This document shows positions 51,011-60,015 of a stretch of DNA of 64,000 nucleotides, one piece after another. Made by a program: the position numbers and the translations under genes. This DNA is from DASXIF01 sp036498145 (GTDB lineage Bacteria > Actinomycetota > Actinomycetes > Mycobacteriales > Jatrophihabitantaceae). The number at the start of each line of letters is the position of its first letter. Positions within the stretch are counted from its first letter, which is position 1. The DNA lies in contig CAVPSV010000003.1 in the NCBI GenBank assembly GCA_963708625.1, positions 1 to 64,000 of the forward strand. The letters are read 5' to 3'. The notes under the pieces were generated by a model, which saw only the letters and a program-made list of their open reading frames with translations, ran no database searches and was not told the origin of the DNA.

Positions 51011-52309
51011 CTAGGCGAACAGGGTCTTGCCCCACCAGTCGCCTGGGCCGCTCAGGCCGGGCGGGATCGCGAACAGACCGCTGCCGGTGTGGCGGATGTA
51101 TTCGTTGAGGTTGTCCTGGGAGCCGAGCTGCGTCTGGATGGGGACGAATTGTTTGCGCGGGTCTTTCTGGTAGGCGATGAAGAACAGGCCGGCGTCGAGC
51201 AGGCCGGTGGTCGGGTCGATGCCGTCGGTGTAGGAGTAGCCGCGGCGCAAGATCTTCTGCCCGTTGTTGGACAGCGGGCTGGCCAGCCGGATGTGCGCGT
51301 TGAGCGGGATGACGTACTGGCCGTTCTTCTTCGCACTCAGGTCGGGGGTGTCGAATTCTTTGGTGCCGGTCAACGGAGCGCCGCTGCTCTTGTAGCGGCC
51401 GAAGACGTTCTCCTGGTCGGAGAGGAAGTCGGTGTCCCAGGATTCGATCAGCATCCGGATGCGGCGGGTGACGAGGTAGCTGCCGGCCTTCATCCACGCC
51501 TGGTCGGTTTCCTGGCCGACCCAGACGTAGTCGTCGAAGTTGGCGCCGTCCTGGATCTTGATGTTGCGGGTGCCGTCCTTGAAACCCATCAGGTTGCGTT
51601 CGGTCTGCTGGGCCGTCGAGGTCGACGCGGTGCGTCCGAAGCCGAGTTCAGACCAGCGCATGACCGCGGTGCCGCGGGCCAGGCGGGCGAAGTTGCGGAT
51701 CACGTGGAAGGCGACGGTCGGGTCGTTGGCGCAGGCCTGCACGCACAGGTCACCGCCGGACAGCGAGGGTTGCAGGTGATCGCCCGGCAGGGCCGGCAGG
51801 TCGGCCAGGGCGGCGGGACGTCGATGGGTGAGCCCGAACCGGTCGTCGAAGAACGAGGGTCCGAAGCCGACGGTGATGGTGAGCTGCGAGGGCGGCAAGC
51901 CGTCGGCTTCGCCGGTGTCGATCGGCGGCGCGCTGGGGCTGGTATCGACCGCGCCGACCGGTAGGCCCTGGGTCAGCTGAGCGCCGGCCGCGGCCCAGGA
52001 GCCGAGCATCGTCTGGACGGCCATCGGGTCGCGGGTGGTGATGTCGAACGCGGCGAAGGCGAGCCGGTCCTGGGCCGCAGTGGCGATACCGGCCTGGTGC
52101 GCGCCGTAGAAGGCGACGGCTGCATTCGCCGAATCGGTGGCAGGTGACGGCTCGGTAGCGCGCGCGACGCCGAACCCCGCGCCACCGACCGCGGCCGCAC
52201 CGGCGACACCGAGCGTGGCGCCGAGGAACCGTCGCCGGCTGGTCCGCGCACGCCCCGGTGCCGGCTCGCTACCGGAGTGATCGGCGAGGTCATGCGGTGG
52301 CGACGTCAC
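51011..52309 (-). CDS. efeB: DyP-type peroxidase EfeB of the ferrous iron uptake system
   Basis: 432 aa. Tat signal (SRRRFLGATLGVAGAAAVGG) and a DyP peroxidase domain with the GxxDG motif (NLMGFKDGTRNIK), the proximal heme region (FHVIRNFARLARGTAVMRWS) and the C-terminal LFFIAYQKDPRKQFVPIQ. EfeB is exported by Tat. It is thought to oxidise Fe2+ or take iron from heme for EfeU. It overlaps efeO by ATGA, the order efeU-efeO-efeB being normal. Iron control is expected from boxes upstream. Confidence 0.93.
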   Translation of the reverse strand: MTSPPHDLADHSGSEPAPGRARTSRRRFLGATLGVAGAAAVGGAGFGVARATEPSPATDSANAAVAFYGAHQAGIATAAQDRLAFAAFDITTRDPMAVQTMLGSWAAAGAQLTQGLPVGAVDTSPSAPPIDTGEADGLPPSQLTITVGFGPSFFDDRFGLTHRRPAALADLPALPGDHLQPSLSGGDLCVQACANDPTVAFHVIRNFARLARGTAVMRWSELGFGRTASTSTAQQTERNLMGFKDGTRNIKIQDGANFDDYVWVGQETDQAWMKAGSYLVTRRIRMLIESWDTDFLSDQENVFGRYKSSGAPLTGTKEFDTPDLSAKKNGQYVIPLNAHIRLASPLSNNGQKILRRGYSYTDGIDPTTGLLDAGLFFIAYQKDPRKQFVPIQTQLGSQDNLNEYIRHTGSGLFAIPPGLSGPGDWWGKTLFA

Positions 52310-53509
52310 GACGTTGCCACCTTGCTGGCCACCTGCGACAGCGGCTCCTGCACGGCCTTGACCGCAGCGGCGAGCTTCTGCTTGTCGGTGTCGGTCAGCG
52401 TCGTGTACAGCGCGAACCCGGACGGGTTGGTGCCGGTGCGGTAGGTGTCGACCAGGGTGTCCAGGGCCGTGAACGCCGCGGCGACCTGTGCGGTCAGCGA
52501 CGGGTCGATCTTGCTCAGGGCCGGCTGCAGGTCGGCGAAGGCCTGCTCGGCGCCCTCGTCATTGGCCTCGAAGTCGAGCAGGTCGATGTGCGAGTACCGC
52601 TCCTCCTCGCCGGTGATCTTGCTGGAGGCGACCTCGTCGAGCAGCTCCTGGGCGCCGTTGGCCAGCTCGAATGGCTTGTAGGTCAAGCCGGTGGTCAGCG
52701 CCTGCAGCTTCTCGACGTTGGTGACCAGCCCGTCGCCGTAGGTTGCCAGGCCGGCCAGGCTCTCGCGCCTGGAACAGGCCCTGCTCGATGCGGTGGAAGC
52801 CCTCGCACTGGCTGGCGGGCACGTCGCTGGCCCGCGCGTCGATGTCGGCGTCGAGGTTGTCCTTGCCGATGGTGAACGACTCCGCGACCGGCTCGATCTT
52901 CTCGTAGTACGGCCGGGCCTTCATGTAGGCGGCCTGCGCCGCGGTCAGGTTGGAGCCCTTCAACGCCGCGTCGAGCGCCTTGCTGGTCTGCACCAGATAA
53001 CTCATCTGGCCGCTCACGTACGTGCCGTACTCCTTGGTGCCCTGAGCCAGCAGCGCGTCGACACTGGTGCTGCCACTGCCCGACGGAGTGCTGCCGGTGA
53101 CGGTGAAGCTGGTGTTCTCCTGCTTGGCGCCCGGGCAGTACAGGCTGTATTTCCCGCCGTTCACGTTGACCGAGAACGATCCGGAGAACCCGGGCGGCAG
53201 GTTCTCCTTCTCTCCCACGATCCGTTCCCCGCTCTGCAACTCCACCTCGTTGACCGCCGTCGCGTCCTTGTTGGTCACCGTGAACGTCAACGCCCCTGCG
53301 GGCGCGCTGGTCGTGCTCGGTATGCAGCCGTCCGCGGACGTGATCGTCACCGCGATCGCCCGCGGGTTCGCCGACGAACTCGAGCCACCGGCCCCCGATG
53401 CGGCGCTCTTCCGGTCGGAGCTGCTGCACGCGGCCAGGGCGGCGGCGACGGCCAGGACGGTGACGCTGACCGCGAGGCGGCGCACGGATGAGGGGTACCG
53501 CAGGTTCAT
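52306..53509 (-). pseudogene. efeO: EfeO iron-binding lipoprotein (cupredoxin plus imelysin/M75), frame broken once
   Basis: The ATG at 53509 opens on a lipobox (ALAAC). An N-terminal cupredoxin-like domain (residues 45-145, CIPSTTSAPAGALTFTVTNK) is followed by the M75/imelysin domain: ARPYYEKIEPVAESF and CEGFHRIEQGLFQ in the first frame, YKPFELANGAQELLDEVASS and GEEERYSHIDLLDFEANDEG in the second. One extra base near 52770 causes the shift. The HxxE-type metal site (GFHRIEQ) is intact. EfeO hands iron to EfeU at the outer membrane face. Probably functional, with the break a sequence error. Confidence 0.88.
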
Positions 53510-53558
53510 GGGTGCTCCCGGGCGGAGGGGCCGACGCGCAATATCTGACGGCAATATC

Positions 53559-53577
53559 TTAGGTGAGGCTAACCTAA
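53559..53577. promoter_or_regulatory. IdeR/DtxR iron box before efeO, near-consensus
   Basis: TTAGGTGAGGCTAACCTAA matches the IdeR consensus TTAGGTTAGGCTAACCTAA at 18 of 19 positions. It lies 50 bases before the efeO ATG and overlaps the last codon of efeU, so efeO and efeB have their own iron-repressed promoter. Confidence 0.9.
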
Positions 53578-55292
53578 CTGTCTCGGGAGGTAACCGGGAG
53601 GGGAGCGCCACGAATCTCGGCTGCCCGTTCCGCCGGCCGGGCGCCGATCCGGTCCCGTAGTCCCGCACGCGCGGCTGCCCCTGCGACCACCTGCTCGACC
53701 GCCCGCGGTGCCCGCTGCCGTCGGCGGTCTGCGGCCACCGAACCCAGCAGCCCCAGCAGCCCGAGCACGACTGCCGCGGCCACCACCCCGGCGACCCAGG
53801 CCCAGTCGCGCAGCTCGCGGCCTGTCGCCAACCGGTGCGCGTCCCCGCGGGCGGTCGCGGTCGCGGCGACGACCGCCGAGGCCGGCAGCGCGCGTGTGGC
53901 GTCGGTGATCGGGGTGCTCAGCGCAACGGTGCCGACCGGGGTGTCGATCGCCGTGGCGGTCACGGTCTGGGCCCAGCGCAGGTCCACGATGCGGCCGGTG
54001 GCCGGCGCCACCGACACGGTGAGCGTGGTGTCCTGCAGGTAGCGGACCTGCACCCCGGCGGTGGCGGTGCCAGCGCCGGACGCCGGGCGCACACCGAGTG
54101 GGAGACGGCCGCCATTCAGGGCCGCAACCTGCGCATAGCTCAGCAGAGCCGGTCGGTTCGAGCCGCTCGGCGCGGAGCCGGTGGTGCGCAGCGTGTAGAC
54201 GTCGGTATCCAGCCCGTCCGGCACGGCGGTGCCGGTCCGCTGCAGCGTCAGGTCGCTCGCGGGCTGGGCGGGAGCATTCGCATCGGCCGGGTTCTGCGGC
54301 GCAGTGCGCACCGTCGCCGTGTCGTCGTGTCGTCCCACCAGTTGGGCGCTCAGCGGCCCGGCTGCGAGCGGGGGGTTCGCCGGCGGACGCGCCGGAGCAG
54401 TCAGCGCCAGCGCGAGGGCGGCGGCAGCCCCGGCGATCGCGACGCCGGCCAGCACGCGGGCCAGCACGCGGCGCGCGATGCGGCGCCCAGGCGGCCACGC
54501 CACGTACAGGCCGACCGGGATGAGGTACGCGAGCCAGCCGATCACCTCGATCACGACCGGGTGATCCTGGATGCCGAGCATGCCCGTCAGCAGCGAGGCC
54601 TGCACCGAACCGGGACGCACCAGCCAGGTCAGGTCGACAGTGCCGCCCTGGCCGATGTTGAGCCAGCCGGCCTCGTGCGCGGTGTGCAGCGCATTGACCA
54701 CCAGCCCGGCCGCGACCAGAACCAGCACCAGGCCGGTGGCCCGGAAGAACTTGGACAGGTTCAGCCGCACCCCGCCGCGGTAGATCGCGTAGCCCAGCCC
54801 GACCGCGACCAGGATGCCCAACACCGCACCGCTGGCCGACGCCGTGGTGTTGGTGGTGGCGTTGAACGCCGCGAGCAGGAACACCACGGTCTCGAAACCC
54901 TCGCGCAGCACCGCCAGAAATGCCATCGCCACCATGGCCCGTCCGGCCTTGCCGCCGCCCTCGTCCATCGCCTCGGCCGCCAGCCCCTCGAGCTGGCCTT
55001 TCAGCTGGCGCGAATGGCGGCGCATCCACAGCACCATGTAGGTGACCATGCCGACGGCAAGGGCGCCGACGACCGTCTCCAGCCCCTCCTGCTGACGCTG
55101 CGGCAGGTCCGAGGAGAGCACCTCCAGCGCGGCACCGACGCCGAGACACAGCAGCACCGCGGCGGCCACCCCGGCGTAGACCCAGCGCAGCAGGTCACGA
55201 CGGCCCTGCCGAGAAAGGAACGCGGCGATGATGCTGACGATCAGGGCCGCCTCGAGCCCTTCGCGCAGACCGATCACGAATGTCGGCAGCAT
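53574..55292 (-). CDS. efeU: EfeU iron permease (FTR1 family) with a large C-terminal extension
   Basis: 572 aa, about twice the usual 280. Residues 1-285 are the FTR1 permease with seven helices and both REGLE-type iron motifs (GLREGLEAALIVSIIAAFLS and AVLREGFETVVFLLAAF). After residue 290 come a further membrane helix (VAIAGAAAALALALTA), an outer beta-rich domain of about 170 aa (DVYTLRTTGS, GVQVRYLQDTTLTVSVAPAT, RIVDLRWAQTVTATAI) like the actinobacterial PorA/DUF3068 group, and a last helix. The fusion is the odd feature. It lies first in the efeUOB order with its own iron box. Confidence 0.9.
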   Translation of the reverse strand: MLPTFVIGLREGLEAALIVSIIAAFLSRQGRRDLLRWVYAGVAAAVLLCLGVGAALEVLSSDLPQRQQEGLETVVGALAVGMVTYMVLWMRRHSRQLKGQLEGLAAEAMDEGGGKAGRAMVAMAFLAVLREGFETVVFLLAAFNATTNTTASASGAVLGILVAVGLGYAIYRGGVRLNLSKFFRATGLVLVLVAAGLVVNALHTAHEAGWLNIGQGGTVDLTWLVRPGSVQASLLTGMLGIQDHPVVIEVIGWLAYLIPVGLYVAWPPGRRIARRVLARVLAGVAIAGAAAALALALTAPARPPANPPLAAGPLSAQLVGRHDDTATVRTAPQNPADANAPAQPASDLTLQRTGTAVPDGLDTDVYTLRTTGSAPSGSNRPALLSYAQVAALNGGRLPLGVRPASGAGTATAGVQVRYLQDTTLTVSVAPATGRIVDLRWAQTVTATAIDTPVGTVALSTPITDATRALPASAVVAATATARGDAHRLATGRELRDWAWVAGVVAAAVVLGLLGLLGSVAADRRRQRAPRAVEQVVAGAAARAGLRDRIGARPAERAAEIRGAPLPVTSRDS

Positions 55293-55368
55293 CTGAAAAT
55301 CCCACTCTCGCCGAGACGTCCGCCGAGGAGGCGGTGCGGGGCGGTGCTCCGCGTGACAGCAACCGAAG

Positions 55369-55387
55369 TAAGGATAGGCGACCCTAA
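55369..55387. promoter_or_regulatory. Weak IdeR/DtxR-like iron box before efeU
   Basis: TAAGGATAGGCGACCCTAA, read on the minus strand as TTAGGGTCGCCTATCCTTA, agrees with the IdeR consensus at about 13 of 19 positions. It lies 77 bases before the efeU ATG. Confidence 0.6.
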
Positions 55388-55545
55388 CTCAGCTGTCAGG
55401 ACCCGCGGGTGCCCTCACGAACGTGCTCATCGGCGATCTCCCCCGAGCTGTACGGTCTGCGATCGCTGCGGACACCGGCGTGCGTACACCGGTGGTCCGC
55501 GCCGTCAACGGCTTCTGACTGGGCTCCGGCAGCACGGCGCACCCG

Positions 55546-56805
55546 TCACGGGTGCCTGCTCACGGCCAGGTAGTCGACCAGGTGATCGACGACCTCCCGA
55601 GCGTCGTCCGCAATGCCGTGGATGAAGGTGGACTTGCGGCGGCGCAGTACAGGAAGGCCGAGGGCATACAACCCCGGGCTGTCGACGATGCCGCCATCGT
55701 GGCGCAACATCGCTTTCTGGTCGAGAACCGGGACGTCCAGCCAGCGATAGTCCGGCCGGAATCCGGTCGCCCAGACGATGGTGTCGAATTCGCCACTGCC
55801 GAGATCAACCTGCAACCGGGTGGCCGAGGGTGCCTCCGTCGACGCGAAGCGCTCCGGGGCACCGACCTCGGTGTCGAGGGCACCGGTGCGTGCCCATTCG
55901 TCGAACGTGTCGAGCAGGCGGTCCATCTTGAGGTCGGCGAGTGCGAACACGTTGCGCAGTCCGCCGGAGAACAGCGCTGAGCGATCGCGCTGAGCCGACC
56001 AACGGCCGACGAGTTCGACGCCGCTCGCCGCGAGTGCATTGAGATCCAGCGTGGACCGCTCGGGAGTTCCGACAAGTTGCGGAGACGGCAACCGCCGCGC
56101 ACGGGTGAGATCGTCGATATCGCGCCAGCTCTGGTCCCAGACGCCGGCCGCGTCCATCCACCACAGCACGTCTCGGCCCCGGTACGTCCGCGGCAGCCGC
56201 ACGTGCTCCCCCACCGCCAAGGTCACCGGCCGGCCCGAGCGCCTGAGTTCCGCGGCGACCTGCACGCCGGTCGCCGACGCACCGACGACGAGCACACCGC
56301 CGTCCCGCAGCTGGTCGGGATTGCGGTAGTCGAACGGCGTCAGTTGATCGACGGAGGCTGGTACCGCTGCCGCGATCTGCGGTACGACCGGTTGATTGCA
56401 GGCACCCGTTGCGATGATCAGCACCCGGCAGCGAATCTCGCCCTGGTCGGTCCGGACCTGGTAGCCGTCATCGGTACGACGCACCGACGTGACGTCGGTG
56501 CCGGTCCGTACCGGCGCAGACGCGGCGCGGGCGTAGCCGTCGATGAACTCGATCAGTTCGCTCATCGTCATGTACCCGTCCGGGGTCGGACCCGGATAGG
56601 GCTGGCCGGGCAGACGCGTCAGCCAGTTCGGAGTGAGCAGTCGCAGCGAATCCCACCGTTCGCGGCGCCACGAGTTCGCCACGTCGCCACGCTCCAGCAC
56701 GACATGGTCGATCGAACACTCGGCTAGAAAGTGGCTTGCGGCAAGACCCGCGTGCCCCGCGCCGATGACGACCGCGGTGATGCGCTCGACGGCGATGCCG
56801 TTCAG
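55546..56805 (-). CDS. Flavin-containing monooxygenase-like NAD(P)/FAD protein
   Basis: About 419 aa. The first ATG/GTG/TTG in frame (GTG at 56700) would remove the FAD-binding site, but upstream the frame reads ITAVVIGAGHAGLAASHFLA, a complete GxGxxG fold. The only fitting start is CTG at 56805, overlapping the osmC stop as CTGA. A second Rossmann motif (GVLVVGASATGVQVAAELRR) binds NAD(P). ATGxRPDY-type motif (WATGFRPDYRWLDVPVLDQ) and C-terminal LYALGLPVLRRRKSTFIHG support the flavin monooxygenase/trimethylamine-type family. Substrate unknown. Cotranscribed with osmC. Confidence 0.82.
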   Translation of the reverse strand: MNGIAVERITAVVIGAGHAGLAASHFLAECSIDHVVLERGDVANSWRRERWDSLRLLTPNWLTRLPGQPYPGPTPDGYMTMSELIEFIDGYARAASAPVRTGTDVTSVRRTDDGYQVRTDQGEIRCRVLIIATGACNQPVVPQIAAAVPASVDQLTPFDYRNPDQLRDGGVLVVGASATGVQVAAELRRSGRPVTLAVGEHVRLPRTYRGRDVLWWMDAAGVWDQSWRDIDDLTRARRLPSPQLVGTPERSTLDLNALAASGVELVGRWSAQRDRSALFSGGLRNVFALADLKMDRLLDTFDEWARTGALDTEVGAPERFASTEAPSATRLQVDLGSGEFDTIVWATGFRPDYRWLDVPVLDQKAMLRHDGGIVDSPGLYALGLPVLRRRKSTFIHGIADDAREVVDHLVDYLAVSRHP

Positions 56806-57350
56806 GCGACCTCGACGGTGACGCTGGTCGGGTTGGTCAGGGCGTCGAAGACCGCAGAACGCTTCTGCGACTGGGCCACCAACGCTTCGATCTCCTGCGG
56901 GGTGGCATCGGCGTCGATATTGAACGTCACCTTGATGTCGTTGAATCCGTTGCGGACGTCGCTGTCGACACCGAGGATTCCGCGGATGTCGTGGTGTCCC
57001 TCGACTGTCGATTCGACTGAGCGCAGTTGGATGCCTCGGTTCTGCGCAACCGAGGCCACGCCCGCCGTCAGGCAGCTTGCCAGGCCGACCAGCAAGTATT
57101 CGATGGGCGTGATGCCGTTGTCCTCAGCCGCGAAGATCTCCGGGTGATCGGCGTCGAAGACCGTTTCGCTCAGATGACTCTGTTCCTCGCCGAGGCCGAA
57201 GAAGTTCTGGATCGACGTGGTGCTGTGCACACCGTTGCGCCACGTCGAGGAGGCCCGCCAGGTGAACTGGGCGGCCTCGGGAGCCCCTCTGAGCACCTCG
57301 CGAGCGTCGAGCAATGCCTGCACGTTCACTCCGTTGACGACCGTAGTCAT
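56802..57350 (-). CDS. OsmC-family protein
   Basis: 182 aa. OsmC fold with PIEYLLVGLASCLTAGVASV holding the first reactive Cys. The second Cys of peroxide-reducing OsmC/Ohr proteins is not seen, so peroxidase activity is doubtful. Such single-Cys forms occur beside flavin or sulfur metabolism genes. It precedes the flavin monooxygenase-like gene with a coupled overlap and is divergent from metX. A perfect 8-base-arm inverted repeat 34 bases upstream suggests repressor control. Confidence 0.85.
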   Translation of the reverse strand: MTTVVNGVNVQALLDAREVLRGAPEAAQFTWRASSTWRNGVHSTTSIQNFFGLGEEQSHLSETVFDADHPEIFAAEDNGITPIEYLLVGLASCLTAGVASVAQNRGIQLRSVESTVEGHHDIRGILGVDSDVRNGFNDIKVTFNIDADATPQEIEALVAQSQKRSAVFDALTNPTSVTVEVA

Positions 57351-57383
57351 GTCTTGGAAGGCCTCTCATCCGAGCGTGATCAC

Positions 57384-57406
57384 TTGTCTATGGACATGAT
57401 AGACAA
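57384..57406. promoter_or_regulatory. Perfect inverted repeat between divergent osmC and metX genes
   Basis: TTGTCTAT-GGACATG-ATAGACAA has perfect eight-base arms around seven bases. It lies 34 bases before osmC and 30 before metX, in position to control both. No candidate regulator gene is adjacent; MarR- or TetR-type binding is possible. Confidence 0.7.
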
Positions 57407-57435
57407 TATCGATCCGGCGCAGGACGAGGGTAGCT

Positions 57436-58663
57436 ATGATTTCGCACATGGCGCCATCCCCGACGCTCAGCGGCGGGATCCGTCGGCATCGTCGAGACCC
57501 AATACCTGGATCTGCCGGGATCATTACCGCTGGATTGCGGGCAGGAATTGCGTTCCGTGCGGGTGGCATATGAGACATATGGCGAATTGTCCCCGGCCCG
57601 AGACAACGTCATTCTGGTGTGCCATGCACTCAGCGGCGATGCACACGCCGCCGGCCTGACGCCGACACCGCCAGCCGAGAGCACCCGCGACGGATTCGCG
57701 GCCGAGGCGCGAGACGGTTCGGCCGGCAAGGGGCTCGGCTGGTGGGACGGAATGATCGGTCCGGGCAAGGCGTTCGACACCGATCGGTTCTTCGTGATCT
57801 CCACGAACCTGCTCGGCGGCTGCCGCGGTACGACCGGGCCATCGTCGATCAACCCGCGGTCCGGAGTGCCGTACGGCCCGGACTTCCCGGTGATCACGGT
57901 GGCGGACATGGTGCGCACCGAACGCGCATTCCTGGACGAGTTGGGCATCGAGCGGCTCGCCGCGGTCGCCGGAGGGTCGCTGGGCGGCATGCAGGCACTC
58001 GAATGGGCGATCCTGTTTCCCGATCAGGTCGATGCGGTGGTGGCGATCGCGAGCACGCACGCTCTCCAGCCGCAAGGCATGGCCTGGAACGCCATCGCGC
58101 GTGATTCGATCATGCGGGACCCGCACTGGAACGGCGGCAACTACTACGGCACCGGCCACTCGCCCGACGCCGGCATGAGCGTCGCGCGAATGGTGGGGCA
58201 CGTGACGTACCTGTCGGCATCCGCGCTGGCGGACAAGTTCGGCCGGCGACTACAAACCGGCGAGGAGATTCGCTACACGCTGACCGAGCCGGAGTTCGAA
58301 GTCGAGAGCTACCTGCAACATCAGGCCGACTCCTTCGTCAAACGCTTCGACGCGAACACCTATCTCTACATATCGCGAGCGCTGACCTACTTCGACGTGG
58401 CTCGACAACACGGCGGCGGATCGCTGCAACGGGCCTTCGCCGACGTTTCCGCACGGACATTGCTGATCGCGTTCAGCTCGGATTGGCTGTATCCGCCGGC
58501 TGCGTCGCGAGACGTCGAAGCGGCCCTGCGTGCGCTCGGCAAACCGGTCGAGTGTCAGGTGATCGAGGCGCCATACGGCCACGACTGCTTCCTGCTCGAG
58601 GAGGCACGGCAGACGCCGATCATCCGTCGCTTCCTGCACGAGGGCGGTACCCGTGATCGATAA
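57436..58663 (+). pseudogene. metX: Homoserine O-acetyltransferase MetX, frame broken once near the start
   Basis: The ATG at 57436, five bases after GAGGG, gives MISHMAPSPTLSGG. Removing one G at 57475-57477 joins this to SVGIVETQYLDLPGSLPL, the usual MetX N-terminus. The rest, about 370 aa, is intact: VAYETYGELSPARDNVILVC, nucleophile Ser in AVAGGSLGGMQALEWAILFP, and the Asp (AFSSDWLYPP) and His (YGHDCFLLEE) of the triad. It acetylates homoserine for direct methionine synthesis. The break is probably a sequence error. A shorter start (GTG 57548) would lose conserved residues. Confidence 0.88.
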
Positions 58664-58665
58664 CG

Positions 58666-60015
58666 GTGCCAGGCGCCCCGGTGGACGGATCCAGCGCGGG
58701 AGCAGAGCAAGACCATGAGTTCGGATTCGAGACGCGCCAGTTGCACGCCGGACAGCGACCGGATCCCAATACCGGCGCGCGCGCGGTGCCGATCTTCCAG
58801 ACCACCAGCTACGTGTTCGAAGACCCGGAGTCGGCGGCGGCCTACTTCAACTTGCAGGAGTACGGCAACACCTATTCGCGCATCATGAACCCGACCACCG
58901 CCGTGTTCGAGGAGCGAGTCGCCAGTCTCGAGGGCGGCTGCGGTGCCGTCGCGTTCGCCAGCGGCATTGCGGCCCAGGCTGCGGCACTGTTCACGTTGCT
59001 GCGCCCGGGTGACCATGTCGTCGCCTCGTCCGCCCTCTACGGCGGGACGGTCAACCAGTTCAAGCATCTGCTGGGAAAGATGGGCGTCGAACTGACCTGG
59101 GTCGATCCGGACGAACCGCAGGCGTGGCGACAGGCAGTCCGCCCGACTACGAAGGCGTTCTTCGCCGAGACGATCGGAAATCCGGGCGGGAACGTGCTGG
59201 ATATCGAGACCGTCGCCGCCATTGCGCACGAGCACGAGTTGCCGCTCATCGTGGACAACACGTTCGCCACGCCCTACCTGTGCCGACCGATCGAGTGGGG
59301 CGCCGACATCGTCATCCACTCGGCCACCAAGTTCATCGGCGGCCACGGCACGAGCATCGGCGGCATCGTGGTCGAGGCAGGGACGTTCAACTGGTCCAAC
59401 GGCCACTTTCCGGTGGTCGCGGATCCGTCGCCGGCCTATCACGGGCTGCAGTTCCACGAGACGTTCGGCACCTACGGCTACCTGATGAAGCTGCGTGCCG
59501 AAACGCTACGCGACCTCGGCGCGGCGCTGTCGCCGTTCAATGCGTTCCTGTTCCTGCAGGGTCTGGAAACGCTGTCGCTGCGTATGCAGCGGCATGTGCG
59601 CAACGCCGAGGCGGTGGCCGAATTCCTCGACTCGCACGAGCTCGCGGACAACGTCAGCTATCCAGGACTACCGGCGAGCAGGTACCGACCGCTGAGCGAG
59701 AAGTATCTGCCGCTCGGCGCCGGTGCCGTGTTTTCCTTCGACTGCGCCGGTGGCCGGGCCGGCGGGCAGGAACTCATCCGTGGCGTGCAGCTCTGGTCGC
59801 ACCTGGCCAACGTCGGCGATGCGAAGAGCCTGATCATCCACCCCGCCAGCACCACGCATCGTCAGCTGAGCAGCGAGGAACTGCGCGCGGCAGGTATCCG
59901 GGAAGGCACGGTGCGGCTCTCGGTCGGCATCGAGTCCGTCGAGGATCTGATCTGGGATCTCGAGCAGGCATTTCGCAACGTGGCGGCGCTCGTAGCGCAG
60001 GCGAGCACGCCGTGA
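58666..60015 (+). CDS. metY: O-acetylhomoserine sulfhydrylase MetY
   Basis: 449 aa from GTG, two bases after the metX stop. PLP-dependent Cys/Met-metabolism enzyme: TRQLHAGQRPDPNTGARAVP, YSRIMNPTTAVFEERVASLE, PLIVDNTFATPYLCRPIEWG, and the PLP Lys in IHSATKFIGGHGTSIGG. The end, IHPASTTHRQLSSEE, is typical of MetY. It makes homocysteine from O-acetylhomoserine and sulfide, following MetX. Gene order metX-metY is a common actinobacterial variant. Confidence 0.94.
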   Translation: MPGAPVDGSSAGAEQDHEFGFETRQLHAGQRPDPNTGARAVPIFQTTSYVFEDPESAAAYFNLQEYGNTYSRIMNPTTAVFEERVASLEGGCGAVAFASGIAAQAAALFTLLRPGDHVVASSALYGGTVNQFKHLLGKMGVELTWVDPDEPQAWRQAVRPTTKAFFAETIGNPGGNVLDIETVAAIAHEHELPLIVDNTFATPYLCRPIEWGADIVIHSATKFIGGHGTSIGGIVVEAGTFNWSNGHFPVVADPSPAYHGLQFHETFGTYGYLMKLRAETLRDLGAALSPFNAFLFLQGLETLSLRMQRHVRNAEAVAEFLDSHELADNVSYPGLPASRYRPLSEKYLPLGAGAVFSFDCAGGRAGGQELIRGVQLWSHLANVGDAKSLIIHPASTTHRQLSSEELRAAGIREGTVRLSVGIESVEDLIWDLEQAFRNVAALVAQASTP

